Positions 1-9,639 of a stretch of DNA of 64,000 bases are shown here, piece after piece (the stretch's first letter is position 1; each line of letters starts with the position of its first letter). The notes under the pieces were generated by a model, which was not told the origin of the DNA, ran no database searches, and saw nothing but the letters and a program-made list of their open reading frames with translations. Position numbers and translations under genes: made by a program. The stretch comes from Eubacterium sp. (GTDB taxonomy: Bacteria > Bacillota > Clostridia > Lachnospirales > Lachnospiraceae). Location of the stretch: NCBI GenBank assembly GCA_024690665.1, contig JAILOU010000001.1, positions 59,728 through 123,727 on the forward strand, in the 5' to 3' direction.

Positions 1-161
1 GGTCTGTGACAGATTACGCACACATCTTCGTATTCATCGTCAAATGTATCGTCCGTAGGTGCATTTTCCGTAACATACGTAAAATCCGTTGTCACATTCT
101 CATCAATCGCATTGGTTTCCTCATTTGGATCGACTTCCATATAATCATCATTTTTACTCAT
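1..161 (-). CDS. ClpX-like AAA+ protein, N-terminal fragment (runs off the window)
   Basis: Start ATG at 161 with AAGGAG 11 nt upstream; 53 codons are visible before the window edge. The visible part is a very acidic stretch (many Asp, Glu, Thr) ending in VCVICHR, a Cys-x2-Cys that looks like the first half of a treble-clef zinc finger. Clostridial ClpX-like unfoldases often begin with an acidic leader and a zinc finger of this kind, which is why I suggest a ClpX-type ATPase; the AAA+ part lies outside. It follows gatB by 37 nt on the same strand and is probably the last visible gene of the aspS-gatCAB operon. Other zinc-finger proteins are possible. Confidence 0.45.
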   Translation of the reverse strand, partial: MSKNDDYMEVDPNEETNAIDENVTTDFTYVTENAPTDDTFDDEYEDVCVICHR

Positions 162-198
162 GTATAACTCTCCTTATGACAGACGGTTTTCAGGTTTC

Positions 199-1629
199 TT
201 ATAAAAGTTCTTTTAAAATCTGGTTTACTTTGCCAGGATTTGCTTTTCCCTTCATGGCTTTCATAGTCTGTCCAACTAAGAAACCAATTGCTTTTTCCTT
301 ACCATTTCTATAATCTTCCACAGACTGAGGATTGTCCGCAATGACTTTCTCGATAGTCTCGCGAAGAGCCCCTTCGTCGTTGACCGTCTTAAGACCATGT
401 TCCTCAACATATTTATCCGGATCGATATCTTCTGCAAAGATCTTCTCAAAGACTTCCTTTGCAACAGAAGAATTCACGGTTCCGTCTTCTGTAAGTTTAA
501 TCAGGGCTGCAAGATTCTTAGGTGAGAACTTGATATCATCTGCTTCCATCTCATGTTCTTTTAACAGACGCATCGTCTCAACCATCAGCCAGTTCGATAC
601 CTTTTTAGGAGCAGCTCCAAGTTCGCATGTAGCTTCAAAGATGTCTGCCATATGCTTAGATTCGGTGATGATTTGTGCATCATAGTCCGGAATCTTATAC
701 TGTTCTTTGTAACGTGCAAGCTTTTCGCTACGAAGTTCCGGCTGTTTTGCCTTAATCTCGTCAATCCATTCCTGACTGATCATAACCGGTACCAGGTCAG
801 GATCCGGGAAGTAACGATAATCCTGTGCATCCTCTTTCGAACGCATCGCGTAAGAATATTCCTTGTTGTCATCCCAGCGACGTGTCTCCTGAATAACTTC
901 TTTTCCTTCCTCAATCAGCTCAATCTGACGGGCACGCTCACCCTCGATTGCTCTTGCAATAGCCTTGAAAGAGTTTAAGTTCTTCATCTCGGTTCTGGTT
1001 CCGAATTCAGCAGCCCCAACTTCTCTTACTGATAAGTTGACATCGGCACGCATGGAACCTTCCTGCAATTTGCAGTCAGATGCGCCAAGATACTGGATAA
1101 TCAGGCGAAGCTTTTCAAGATATGCAATGACTTCGTCTGCGCTTCTCATGTCCGGCTCAGATACAATCTCAATCAGTGGTACGCCGGAACGGTTGTAGTC
1201 AACTAAGGATACATCTTCCCACTCATCATGAATGAGCTTACCGGCATCTTCCTCCATATGAATCTCGTGGATACCAACGGCTTTTGTTCCGGCAGGAGTC
1301 TCGATATCAACATGACCGTTTCTGCAGATTGGCAGATACAGCTGAGAAATCTGATAGTTTTGTGGATTATCAGGATAAAAATAGTTCTTTCTGTCAAATT
1401 TATTCATGCGGGTAATCTCACAGTTTGTTGCAAGACCTACCGCCATCGCATACTCTACCACTTTCTTATTCAGAACCGGAAGAGATCCCGGCATACCGGT
1501 GCAGACCGGGCAGGTATGTGTATTAGGTGCGCCTCCGAACGCTGTTGTGCAGGCACAGAAAATCTTAGTCTTGGTCGCAAGTTCCACATGGACTTCGAGA
1601 CCAATGACGGTTTCGTATTGTTTACTCAT
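199..1629 (-). CDS. gatB: Asp-tRNA(Asn)/Glu-tRNA(Gln) amidotransferase subunit B
   Basis: 476 aa, the normal GatB length. GatB binds the mischarged tRNA, activates its side chain with ATP, and receives ammonia from GatA. The N-terminal cradle begins with ETVIGLEVHVEL, followed by the zinc-type cysteines C25, C27, C40 and C43 (FCAC and CPVC). The C-terminal third is the YqeY-like helical tail, ending in NPGKVNQILKELL. It lies 19 nt downstream of gatA in the order gatC-gatA-gatB. A ribosome site (GGAGG, on the minus strand just above 1629) supports the ATG at 1629. Confidence 0.97.
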   Translation of the reverse strand: MSKQYETVIGLEVHVELATKTKIFCACTTAFGGAPNTHTCPVCTGMPGSLPVLNKKVVEYAMAVGLATNCEITRMNKFDRKNYFYPDNPQNYQISQLYLPICRNGHVDIETPAGTKAVGIHEIHMEEDAGKLIHDEWEDVSLVDYNRSGVPLIEIVSEPDMRSADEVIAYLEKLRLIIQYLGASDCKLQEGSMRADVNLSVREVGAAEFGTRTEMKNLNSFKAIARAIEGERARQIELIEEGKEVIQETRRWDDNKEYSYAMRSKEDAQDYRYFPDPDLVPVMISQEWIDEIKAKQPELRSEKLARYKEQYKIPDYDAQIITESKHMADIFEATCELGAAPKKVSNWLMVETMRLLKEHEMEADDIKFSPKNLAALIKLTEDGTVNSSVAKEVFEKIFAEDIDPDKYVEEHGLKTVNDEGALRETIEKVIADNPQSVEDYRNGKEKAIGFLVGQTMKAMKGKANPGKVNQILKELL

Positions 1630-1648
1630 TGCTTACGTGCCTCCTTTT

Positions 1649-3106
1649 CTACGCTTTCAGAAGTGGGCTGTATGCCAACGTCTGAGTCTGTTCATAAGTA
1701 AATGCTGTCTGGATAATCTTCTTTTCTTCGAAGCGGTTACCAATCAGCTGAACGCCAATCGGAAGTCCCTTATCATCCACGCCGCAAGGCACGCTGATTC
1801 CCGGAAGACCTGCAAGGTTTACGGAAATCGTGTAAATGTCACCTAAGTACATCTTAATCGGATCTACTAAGGATTTACCAAGTTCCGGAGCTGTTGTAGG
1901 TGCAGCCGGTCCTAAGATGACATCATACTTTTCAAACGCACGGTCAAAAGCTTCTTTAATCAGAGCCTTAACGCGAAGCGCTTTCAGATAGTAAGCATCA
2001 TAGTAACCGGAACTTAATACGAAAGAACCGAGCATGATACGACGCTTAACTTCTGCGCCAAATCCTTCGCTTCGTGTCTTCTTATACATATTGTGAAGGC
2101 CATCGTAATCCTCAGCACGATAACCGTATTTTACACCATCGAATCGCTCTAAGTTAGAACTTGCTTCTGCTGCTGCAATAACATAGTAAGCAGGAATTGC
2201 GTATTCTACCAGGCTTAAGTCGAATTCTTCCACCTCAGCGCCCTGTGCTTTGAGCTCATCTGCAGCCTTTAATACTGCTGCCTTCACCTGCGGATCTAAG
2301 CCTTCCCCAAAGTAATCTCTCGGGATACCGATCTTCATTCCCTTAACGTCTGCCTTTAAAGCTTCTGTAAAGTTTGTATCATCACGCTTGATGGATGTTG
2401 AATCTTTTCTGTCATATGAAGCAATCGCTTCAAGAATTGTTGCACAATCTGTCACGTCCTTTGCAACAGGTCCAATCTGATCGAGAGATGAACCATATGC
2501 CACAAGTCCGTAACGAGAGACGGTTCCGTAAGTTGGCTTGATGCCGACTACACCGCAAAAGGAACTTGGCTGACGGATTGATCCGCCGGTATCAGAACCC
2601 AGTGCATAGAAGGTCTCTCCGGCTGCAACGGATGAGCACGAGCCACCGGAAGAACCACCCGGTACATGATTTAAGTTCCACGGGTTCTTGGTTGGGCCAT
2701 AATAAGAAGTCTCAGTAGTACTTCCCATTGCGAACTCGTCCATGTTCGTCTTACCCAGAATCACAGCGCCTTCGCGCTGAAGATTCAGTACTGCCTCCGA
2801 TGAAAATGTCGGATGGAAATTGCTTAAGATCTTAGAAGAACAGGTTGTGAGCATGCCTTCTGTACACATGTTGTCCTTGATGGCAACCGGCACACCGGCA
2901 AGTGGACCTGTCAGTTCCCCTGCATCAATCTTCTTTTGTACTTCGGCTGCGCTTTTCAGCGCTGCCGCTTTATCTAAAGTAACGAAACTGTTAACGTCCT
3001 TTTCCACGCGTTCAATCTGCGCAAAAGAGGCTTCTACAGCTTCTGCTACGGATATCTCTTTTTGTCCAATCTTCTTACCGAGCTGGACCGCTGTAAGTTC
3101 AATCAT
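1649..3106 (-). CDS. gatA: Asp-tRNA(Asn)/Glu-tRNA(Gln) amidotransferase subunit A (glutaminase)
   Basis: 485 aa amidase-signature protein that hydrolyses glutamine and channels ammonia to GatB. The Ser-cisSer-Lys triad is visible as K77 (VAIKDN), S152 (GGSSGGS) and S176 (GSDTGGS), with the same spacing as in characterised GatA proteins. It has the full family length. The gene sits 12 nt after gatC and 19 nt before gatB, so the three subunits are made together. Nothing is truncated or unusual. Confidence 0.97.
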   Translation of the reverse strand: MIELTAVQLGKKIGQKEISVAEAVEASFAQIERVEKDVNSFVTLDKAAALKSAAEVQKKIDAGELTGPLAGVPVAIKDNMCTEGMLTTCSSKILSNFHPTFSSEAVLNLQREGAVILGKTNMDEFAMGSTTETSYYGPTKNPWNLNHVPGGSSGGSCSSVAAGETFYALGSDTGGSIRQPSSFCGVVGIKPTYGTVSRYGLVAYGSSLDQIGPVAKDVTDCATILEAIASYDRKDSTSIKRDDTNFTEALKADVKGMKIGIPRDYFGEGLDPQVKAAVLKAADELKAQGAEVEEFDLSLVEYAIPAYYVIAAAEASSNLERFDGVKYGYRAEDYDGLHNMYKKTRSEGFGAEVKRRIMLGSFVLSSGYYDAYYLKALRVKALIKEAFDRAFEKYDVILGPAAPTTAPELGKSLVDPIKMYLGDIYTISVNLAGLPGISVPCGVDDKGLPIGVQLIGNRFEEKKIIQTAFTYEQTQTLAYSPLLKA

Positions 3107-3118
3107 TGTTTTCCTCCA

Positions 3119-3412
3119 TTACTCAACCGTTCTAGGTACCTTGAAGCTGCCTTCTTTAACTGCCGGCGCATTCTTCATGGTCTTATCGTGTTCGTCTTCA
3201 TTTTCCACAACATCTTCACGAAAGACATTGTTTACCGGGAACACATGAGACATTGGCTCAATGCCTGTTGTGTCAAGCTCATTGAGCTTATCAATATAGT
3301 CGAGCATGCTTTCCATATCTTTTTTGGCCTGCTGTTGTTCTTCGGCTGTCAGCTCTAATTTTGCTAAGATGCCGACATATTCCATAGTTTCATCTGAAAT
3401 AATATTTGCCAT
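3119..3412 (-). CDS. gatC: Asp-tRNA(Asn)/Glu-tRNA(Gln) amidotransferase subunit C
   Basis: 97 aa, typical GatC size. The small subunit wraps around the GatA-GatB interface and stabilises the complex. The N-terminus ISDETMEYVGILAKLEL is the usual GatC start (helix, then the A-x-L-x-L pattern), and the middle contains EPMSHVFPVNNVFREDVV, the classic GatC extended segment. It is the first gat gene of the cluster, 12 nt after an unrelated lipoprotein gene. Confidence 0.95.
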   Translation of the reverse strand: MANIISDETMEYVGILAKLELTAEEQQQAKKDMESMLDYIDKLNELDTTGIEPMSHVFPVNNVFREDVVENEDEHDKTMKNAPAVKEGSFKVPRTVE

Positions 3413-3424
3413 AACATTTCCTTT

Positions 3425-4366
3425 CTAATCGATGGTAATCCATACATATTCGCCCATGGCATAACTGACATCCATGACCAGCACGACTTTGCCGTCATCC
3501 ATAAAGGAACTTCCATAGACTTTATATCCACCCTTTTTGAGCAGATTGGATTTTGATTTATCAAATCCCTTCAGATCATGAATCAGCTGCTTTTCGCTGA
3601 TTTTCCCGCTGCCTTTAGTAGCGTAAGAAAAGACATCCTTAATCTTCAGGTCTTCATTTGAAATCGTATAATCTTCCGTGTCGAGAAGTGTGGTCGCCAC
3701 ATCCGAAACCTTCGCCATGTCTTTCAGGCGCATCTTCTCGCCGGTCTCCATATTAATATTATAGGTATCGCAGTAGGTGTACGGCCGCGCTGTTCCATCA
3801 AGGTCTTCTTCATAAACCACAACAAGCGAAAGAAGATCGTCCGTCTGTGTCTTGACTTCCCAGGTAACGGTCACATCATTGTTCTTATTGCGTTTGGCAA
3901 TCTTTTGTTCCTGCTTTGCAAATTTCTTAAAGAGGATATTCCATTCGTCCTGACTAAACTCGTCCTCCCAGCCGGAGATTACAGGATACGTGATGCTGCT
4001 TCCGGTTCTTTCATATAAAGTCTTCGTCTTTACCTTATACGAAGCTTCCTCCGTAGCTGTGTCCTCTGCTGTATCCTCCGCAGCCTCAGACTCTTGCGTA
4101 TCCTCTTGCACCTCTGGTTCTGTCACCGTAGTGTCTTCATCTTCTGACACTTCAGCTTCTGTGACCGGTTCTGCTTCAGAGAGCGCATCTGACTCTGTCG
4201 TATCATCCGCTACTGTCGTTGTATCACTTGTTACAACATCTTCCAGCGGCGACGTATAGTCTTCCGTTTTAATCGATAATTCCTCTGTTTCCCCATTGCT
4301 GCCGCATGCCCCAAGCACTGCTGCCATACATCCGGCCAATGCAATCATTGCAAGTTTACGCTTCAT
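3425..4366 (-). CDS. Predicted lipoprotein with DUF3298/RsiV-like C-terminal domain
   Basis: 313 aa. A lipoprotein signal peptide is clear: MKRK, a hydrophobic stretch, then LGAC as the lipobox, with Cys about residue 21. Residues about 25-105 are a low-complexity acidic linker (Thr, Glu, Asp, Val, Ser), probably a spacer across the wall. The remaining part begins YERTGSSITYPVI and carries LLSLVVVYEEDLDG and NINMETGEKMRLKDM, a pattern like the PdaC/RsiV extracytoplasmic domain (DUF4163/DUF3298). The Gly-Ala-His often found in that domain is not present. It lies between aspS and gatC, 12 nt from gatC, an odd place for a surface protein; the role is unknown. Confidence 0.75.
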   Translation of the reverse strand: MKRKLAMIALAGCMAAVLGACGSNGETEELSIKTEDYTSPLEDVVTSDTTTVADDTTESDALSEAEPVTEAEVSEDEDTTVTEPEVQEDTQESEAAEDTAEDTATEEASYKVKTKTLYERTGSSITYPVISGWEDEFSQDEWNILFKKFAKQEQKIAKRNKNNDVTVTWEVKTQTDDLLSLVVVYEEDLDGTARPYTYCDTYNINMETGEKMRLKDMAKVSDVATTLLDTEDYTISNEDLKIKDVFSYATKGSGKISEKQLIHDLKGFDKSKSNLLKKGGYKVYGSSFMDDGKVVLVMDVSYAMGEYVWITID

Positions 4367-4401
4367 AAGAACACCCCTGCTTCCTATGCATGTTTCAACA
4401 T

Positions 4402-5733
4402 TTACGGTTCTAATCGGCTCATATCTCTTGGGAAGAGGCTGACTTCTCGTACATTCTCCTCGCCAAGCATCTGCATGGTAAGACGCTCAAGTCCGATTCC
4501 AAGTCCTCCGTGAGGTGGCATACCATGTTTGAAGGTGGACAGATACTGGTCCATTCCTTCGTCGGTCATACCACGGTCTGCAATCTTGTCCATCAGCATC
4601 TGATAGTCATGAATACGCTGACCACCTGTTGTTACTTCCATTCCATTATATAGCAAATCAAAGCTTAATGTATAGGTAGAATCTGCCGGATCGTCCATTG
4701 CATAAAATGGTCTTTTCTTTGATGGATAATGTGTAACAAATACAAAATCAGCATCGTATTTGTCCTTAAAATATTTTCCGATTAAGTGCTCTTCTTCCGG
4801 CTCTAAATCATATGGATTTCTAATTTCGCGGTTGTAGGTTTCGGAAACCACTTTCTTCGCATCATCAAAACGCACGCAAGGAATCTTGTCTGTATTTGGA
4901 AGTGTAATTCCAAGCATCTTCACTTCCTGCGCGTATTCATTTGCCAGAATGTCTGTCATCTTCTGTAAGAATCCGGTCTCCATTGCCATAACATCTTCGA
5001 ATCCGTCGATGAATCCCATCTCAAAATCAAGTCCGGTATATTCATTCAGATGTCTCTTGGTGTTATGCTTTTCTGCACGAAATACAGGTCCCACTTCAAA
5101 GACACGGTCAAATACGCCAACCATCATCTGCTTGTAAAACTGTGGTGACTGCGCAAGTACGGCAGGTCTGTGGAAATAGTCGAGCTTAAAGATATTCGCT
5201 CCACCTTCTGCTCCCTTAGCACCAATCTTTGGTGTGTGAATCTCTGTAAATCCCTGCTCATGAAGGAAATCGCGGAATGCTCTTACGATACCTTCCTGAA
5301 TTCTAAACTTCGCACGTTCTCTTACATTACGAAGGGAAATAGAACGATAGTTCAGCTTCGCCTCTAAAGAAGTCTTCATCTTCCACTTATCGATTGGAAG
5401 CGGCATTGCTTCAACCGGTGAAGATAATACCTGAAGAGAAGTGATACGAACCTCAATTCCTCTTGGCGCACGCTCTTCTGAAGCAAGTGTTCCCTTTAAA
5501 GAAACCGTTGAACCATTGTGAATATCAGACAGATTAAATCCTGACTTTCCTTCTTCATATACACACTGCAAAAGGCCTTCTCTCTTACGAAGGATGACAA
5601 AGGCAACCTCGCCCATATCACGAATGCTGTGTACAGCGCCTTCTACTGAAACTTCCGTTCCAATTAATTTCTCATCGAGCAAATCGGTGATTTCTAAAAC
5701 GTCTTTTTTGTTAACTCCTGTTAAAAAATCCAT
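4402..5733 (-). CDS. aspS: Aspartyl-tRNA synthetase, archaeal type (probably non-discriminating)
   Basis: 443 aa class IIb synthetase. An OB-fold anticodon-binding domain (about residues 1-110) precedes the catalytic core; class II motif 2 is VFRAEKHNTKRHLNEYTGLDFEM and motif 3 is GLGIGLERLTMQMLG. The short length without the large bacterial insertion marks the archaeal/eukaryotic type. I chose ATG 5733 because AAGGAG lies 7 nt upstream; ATG 5739 would be only 1 nt from it. Its T-box reads AAC and its operon encodes GatCAB. This suggests it charges both tRNA(Asp) and tRNA(Asn) with Asp, the latter then amidated. Non-discrimination is inferred, not shown by residues alone. Confidence 0.92.
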   Translation of the reverse strand: MDFLTGVNKKDVLEITDLLDEKLIGTEVSVEGAVHSIRDMGEVAFVILRKREGLLQCVYEEGKSGFNLSDIHNGSTVSLKGTLASEERAPRGIEVRITSLQVLSSPVEAMPLPIDKWKMKTSLEAKLNYRSISLRNVRERAKFRIQEGIVRAFRDFLHEQGFTEIHTPKIGAKGAEGGANIFKLDYFHRPAVLAQSPQFYKQMMVGVFDRVFEVGPVFRAEKHNTKRHLNEYTGLDFEMGFIDGFEDVMAMETGFLQKMTDILANEYAQEVKMLGITLPNTDKIPCVRFDDAKKVVSETYNREIRNPYDLEPEEEHLIGKYFKDKYDADFVFVTHYPSKKRPFYAMDDPADSTYTLSFDLLYNGMEVTTGGQRIHDYQMLMDKIADRGMTDEGMDQYLSTFKHGMPPHGGLGIGLERLTMQMLGEENVREVSLFPRDMSRLEP

Positions 5734-5754
5734 ATTCATACTCCTTTTAATAAG

Positions 5755-6018
5755 TAAAAAAGTCCCGGCAGACTTCATCATCTGCCGGGACGGGATCACT
5801 TGTTTGTTCCCGCGGTACCACCCGCGTTAAGAGATATTACTATCTCCTCTCTTTAAGACTTAACGCGCCTAACGTGCTGACCTACTCTTCTTTCAACCAG
5901 CCGGCTCCGGAGTGTTCCTGCAATTGTTCTCTTCCAAACAGCGCTCTCAGTCGGTGACGCTGTATTCCTGTCGGCCTCTAAACAACCAAGTCTCCTTCTT
6001 CGCTTTTACCATATAACG
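5755..6018 (-). promoter_or_regulatory. T-box riboswitch upstream of aspS-gatCAB, specifier AAC (Asn)
   Basis: On the minus strand the leader contains the T-box core GGGTGGTACCGCG (5823-5811), which pairs with the uncharged tRNA acceptor end. The terminator follows, GTCCCGGCAGA / TCTGCCGGGAC and a T-run (5791-5755). In stem I the segment AGGAACACTCCGGAG (5919-5905) aligns with AAGACCACCTCTGAG of the thrS leader in this window. The aligned specifier is therefore AAC, 5916-5914 (Asn), where the thrS leader has ACC (Thr). The T-box identity is secure; the specifier is read by alignment and less certain. Confidence 0.92.
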
Positions 6019-6024
6019 CCCTAC

Positions 6025-6053
6025 ATTTTAGCACAGCAGGGTGCGAATTGCAA
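6025..6053 (-). promoter_or_regulatory. Sigma-A type promoter of the aspS operon
   Basis: Minus-strand TTGCAA (6053-6048) and TAAAAT (6030-6025) are separated by exactly 17 nt, placing the transcript start near 6018, just before T-box stem I. The -35 box begins only 15 nt after the end of valS; no terminator was seen between valS and this promoter. Confidence 0.7.
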
Positions 6054-6067
6054 GGACTATTTCTTTC

Positions 6068-8719
6068 TTACAGCTGTGCAAGCTGGCTTTCTACCTGCTG
6101 CATAAGCTGCTCATACTTCGCAAGCTTATCCTTTTCTTCCTGCACTTTTGCTTCCGGTGCTTTGGCAAGGAACTTCTCATTCGAAAGCATTCCCTTAGAA
6201 CGCGCAAGTTCTTTGGTAAGACGTGCTTTTTCCTTTTCAAGACGCTCCTTTTCCTTTTCAAAGTCAACGAGCTCTTCAAGTGGAATATAGATGACACAGT
6301 TTAAGCATACAATCGATACTGCACTGTCATCGATGCCGCTCTTATCGGTCTGCACCACAATCTCACTGGCGCTTGCAAGTGCCTGGTAAGAAGACTTAAG
6401 TGCTTCAAATGTCTTCGCTTTTTCTTCATCATTTGCCACAATAATGACTTTGGCTTTCTTATTCTGCGGAACGTTCATATCCGTTCTTCTCGCACGAATG
6501 GAGCGAACCATTTCCTTGATTTCCTCAATCGTGGCAGCTTCTTTTTCATATGCCCATTCTTCCTTGTAAGTCGGCCACTCACTAATCATGATGCTTTCTT
6601 CTTCCGGAAGCAGTGTACAGTAGATTTCTTCTGTAATAAATGGCATAAACGGATGAAGCAGTTTCAGTGCTCTTGAAAGAACGGTCTTAAGTACCCACAA
6701 TGCTGCATTGGCAGGTACCGGATCTTCTTCCTTCCTATATAAACGAGGTTTTACGATTTCGATATACCAGTCGCAGAACTCGTCCCAGATAAAGTCATAT
6801 ACCTTCTGTACCGCAATACCAAGTTCGAAACGATCCATGTTCTCTGTCATTTCCTTTGCCAGAGAGTTGACGCCGGATAAGATCCATTTGTCTGCCGTAG
6901 TAAGATCCGCCTGATCCGGAACCGTCACTTCGTCATCGCCCAGATTCATCATAATGAAACGCGATGCATTCCACACTTTATTTGCAAAGTTACGGCTTGT
7001 CTCAACACGCTCCCAGTAAAATCTCATGTCGTTACCAGGTGCATTTCCTGTTACCAGTGTCAGACGAAGTGCATCTGCACCGTATTTATCAATTACCTCA
7101 AGCGGGTCAATTCCATTTCCAAGTGATTTACTCATCTTGCGGCCCTGGTCGTCTCTTACCAGTCCGTGAATCAATACCGTGTCAAATGGTGACTTGCCGG
7201 TATGTGCATAGCCGGAAAATACCATTCGAACTACCCAGAAGAAGATGATGTCATATCCGGTTACGAGTACGTTGGTCGGATAGAAGTAATTAAGGTCTTC
7301 TGTCTTGTCCGGCCAGCCCAATGTGGAAAATGGCCAAAGCGCTGACGAAAACCAGGTATCCAGTGTATCCGGGTCTTGTACAATCTTCTTGCTCTTACAC
7401 TTCGGACACTCACATGGAGCATTCTCTTTCTTGGCTACGATCATCTCACCGCAGTCCTGACAGTAGTATGCCGGGATTCGATGTCCCCACCAAAGCTGAC
7501 GGGAGATACACCAGTCGCGGATACCATCCAGCCAGTGGATATATGTCTTATCAAAATGTTCCGGAACAAACTTTAATTCTCCGGTCTTGATTGCGTTGAT
7601 GGCTGGTTTTGCCAGCTCTTCCATAGCTACGAACCACTGCTGCTTAGCCATAGGCTCAATTGTTGTACCACATCTGTCGTGTGTACCAACATTATGGTCG
7701 TGGTCTACAACCTTTACAAGAAGACCTTCTTTTTCCAGATCTTCTACCATCTGTTTTCTGGCTTCATAGCGATCCATGCCACAGTACTTGCCACCATTTT
7801 CATTAATGGTTGCATCATCATTTAAGACGTTAATGAGCGGCAGGTCATGACGCTGTCCCACTTCAAAATCGTTCGGATCATGTGCCGGTGTAATCTTCAC
7901 ACAGCCGGTTCCGAATTCTTTATCTACATACTCATCTGCCACAACCGGAATCTCTCTTCCAACGAGCGGCAGAATCAGTTTCTTGCCAATAATGTCTTTG
8001 TATCTTTCATCTTCCGGATTAACTGCCACAGCAGTATCGCCAAGAAGTGTCTCCGGTCTTGTTGTTGCAATCTCTACAAAGCGTCCTTCTTCTCCGGCAA
8101 TCGGATAATTGATGTGCCAGAACTTGCCGTGCTGAAGTTCATGCTCAACTTCGGCATCGGAAATGGAAGTCTCGCAGACAGGACACCAGTTGATAATACG
8201 GTTTCCCTTGTAGATATAGCCTTCGTCAAACAGTTTTACAAAGACTTCTTCTACGGCCTTTGAGCAGCCCTCGTCCATCGTGAAACGCTCGCGGTCCCAG
8301 TCTGCCGAAGAACCAATCTTCTTAAGCTGACTTACAATTCGTCCGCCGTACTCTTCTTTCCAGTCCCAGGCTCTTTCCAAAAATTTTTCTCTTCCAAGGT
8401 CTTCTTTGGTAAGTCCTTCTTCTTTTAATTTATCAATAATCTTAACTTCTGTTGCAATCGAAGCGTGGTCACATCCAGGCTGCCACAGTGCATTGTAGCC
8501 TTGCATTCTCTTATAACGAATTAAAATATCCTGAAGTGTGTTATCAAGCGCATGTCCCATATGAAGCTGTCCCGTAATATTTGGCGGTGGCATCACAATG
8601 GTAAATGGCTTTTTAGAGCGGTCTACTTCCGCATGAAAATATTTATTGTCTTCCCATTTTTTGTAAAGACGATCCTCAATATCTTTTGGATCATAAGTTT
8701 TCTCAAGTTCTTTACTCAT
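6068..8719 (-). CDS. valS: Valyl-tRNA synthetase
   Basis: 883 aa class Ia synthetase, full length. The HIGH signature appears as HMGH in [17 protein letters not shown] near the N-terminus and the KMSKS loop as [11 protein letters not shown]. Between them lies the CP1 editing domain ([17 protein letters not shown]). The end is the leucine/lysine-rich coiled-coil arm typical of ValRS. I set the start at ATG 8719 ([11 protein letters not shown]) because AAGGAG lies about 9 nt upstream, and not at the longer in-frame ATG, whose extra residues are not ValRS-like. No T-box was found in its short leader. Confidence 0.97.
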   Translation of the reverse strand: MSKELEKTYDPKDIEDRLYKKWEDNKYFHAEVDRSKKPFTIVMPPPNITGQLHMGHALDNTLQDILIRYKRMQGYNALWQPGCDHASIATEVKIIDKLKEEGLTKEDLGREKFLERAWDWKEEYGGRIVSQLKKIGSSADWDRERFTMDEGCSKAVEEVFVKLFDEGYIYKGNRIINWCPVCETSISDAEVEHELQHGKFWHINYPIAGEEGRFVEIATTRPETLLGDTAVAVNPEDERYKDIIGKKLILPLVGREIPVVADEYVDKEFGTGCVKITPAHDPNDFEVGQRHDLPLINVLNDDATINENGGKYCGMDRYEARKQMVEDLEKEGLLVKVVDHDHNVGTHDRCGTTIEPMAKQQWFVAMEELAKPAINAIKTGELKFVPEHFDKTYIHWLDGIRDWCISRQLWWGHRIPAYYCQDCGEMIVAKKENAPCECPKCKSKKIVQDPDTLDTWFSSALWPFSTLGWPDKTEDLNYFYPTNVLVTGYDIIFFWVVRMVFSGYAHTGKSPFDTVLIHGLVRDDQGRKMSKSLGNGIDPLEVIDKYGADALRLTLVTGNAPGNDMRFYWERVETSRNFANKVWNASRFIMMNLGDDEVTVPDQADLTTADKWILSGVNSLAKEMTENMDRFELGIAVQKVYDFIWDEFCDWYIEIVKPRLYRKEEDPVPANAALWVLKTVLSRALKLLHPFMPFITEEIYCTLLPEEESIMISEWPTYKEEWAYEKEAATIEEIKEMVRSIRARRTDMNVPQNKKAKVIIVANDEEKAKTFEALKSSYQALASASEIVVQTDKSGIDDSAVSIVCLNCVIYIPLEELVDFEKEKERLEKEKARLTKELARSKGMLSNEKFLAKAPEAKVQEEKDKLAKYEQLMQQVESQLAQL

Positions 8720-8761
8720 GTTTACTATCTCCTTTGTGGACTTTTGCCCATAACTCGTTCC

Positions 8762-8770
8762 ATTATAGCA
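8762..8770 (-). promoter_or_regulatory. Extended -10 promoter of valS
   Basis: Minus strand TGC followed by TATAAT (8770-8762) is an extended -10 element; no good -35 box is seen. A start near 8755 gives a leader of about 36 nt to the valS ATG. Confidence 0.55.
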
Positions 8771-8907
8771 CAGATTACGCGCAGTGCATATGTTTTTAGA
8801 TTTTCTGAATGTTGTGTAGATTTTCAGCAAAATTAAAAATATCTCATTTTCTTTTACTAGGACTTATGATATACTTATTTTAAATACAGCATAGTAGGAG
8901 GGAAATT

Positions 8908-9537
8908 ATGGCATTCACATCTTTAGAACAGTTAAATGAAATGCATTTGGATGTGTTAACGGAGATTGGAAACATCGGTTCCGGTAATGCAGCAACCGCA
9001 CTTGCTACCTTATTAAATAAAGTCGTTGACATTGAAATTCCGCAGATTTTTCTGTTGGATTATGATAAAGCAACTGAGGTTCTCGGTGGAAAGGATTTGA
9101 AGGTTCTTGGCAGTTCCATTGACTTTGAAGGCGACCTTAACGGTATGATGCTTCAGATTACTCACCAGGATTTTGCCAGTGCGCTTATCAATACTTTCTA
9201 CGAAAGACATTTTGAGTCTCTCGATGATTTTAATGACATGGACTTTTCTGTTATGCAAGAGACCGGTAATATTACCACTGCTGCTTATGTGAATTCCATT
9301 GCAACGATGACGAATACCTATATCAATATTGCGCCGCCTAAGGTTGGCATTGATACAGTTGGTAACTTCCTAGATAATGCTTATAACAGTTTGTCATCTG
9401 CCGGTCGTCAGGTATTATACATTGACGAAACCTTGTTTATTCAGGGAACCTCTATCAAGAGTGCTATGGTTATGCTGTTAGAATTAAAATCAACCGAGCT
9501 TTTATTTGAAAAACTTGGAATTGCAATTGAAGAATAA
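8908..9537 (+). CDS. cheC: CheC-family CheY-phosphate phosphatase
   Basis: 209 aa, the length of CheC. Two copies of the active-site signature are present: E19-IG-N22 in TEIGNIGSGNAATAL and E118-TG-N121 in MQETGNITTAAYVNSI. Both Glu-x2-Asn pairs are intact, so the protein can probably dephosphorylate CheY-like receivers. It stands alone, divergent from valS and followed by its own terminator, with no chemotaxis neighbours in view. The target could be a flagellar CheY or another receiver. AGGAGGG 8 nt upstream supports the start. A weak promoter with -10 TATACT at 8870-8875 is possible. Confidence 0.88.
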   Translation: MAFTSLEQLNEMHLDVLTEIGNIGSGNAATALATLLNKVVDIEIPQIFLLDYDKATEVLGGKDLKVLGSSIDFEGDLNGMMLQITHQDFASALINTFYERHFESLDDFNDMDFSVMQETGNITTAAYVNSIATMTNTYINIAPPKVGIDTVGNFLDNAYNSLSSAGRQVLYIDETLFIQGTSIKSAMVMLLELKSTELLFEKLGIAIEE

Positions 9538-9548
9538 AACAGAATTCA

Positions 9549-9578
9549 AGAGCGTTGCTTTATTAGCAGCGCTTTTTT
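9549..9578 (+). terminator. Intrinsic terminator after cheC
   Basis: AGCGTTGC (9551-9558) pairs with GCAGCGCT (9565-9572, one G-U pair), followed by a T-run. It lies 14 nt after the cheC stop. Confidence 0.8.
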
Positions 9579-9593
9579 CATTTGCCTTTCTAC

Positions 9594-9622
9594 TTGACAA
9601 ACCTTTCCGCTACCTATAAAGT
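9594..9622 (+). promoter_or_regulatory. Promoter of the thrS T-box leader
   Basis: A perfect TTGACA -35 box (9594-9599) with a TATAAAGT -10 region (9615-9622; best hexamer TAAAGT at 17 nt spacing). It directly precedes T-box stem I. Confidence 0.7.
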
Positions 9623-9639
9623 AGTAAAAGAAATATGCA

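Noticed and set aside
3990..4259. Ser/Val-rich 89-codon frame on the plus strand
   Set aside because: It is the reverse strand of the acidic low-complexity linker of the lipoprotein gene.
8720..8907. T-box for valS
   Set aside because: No GGGTGG core or terminator in the 188-bp gap; a direct extended -10 promoter is present instead.
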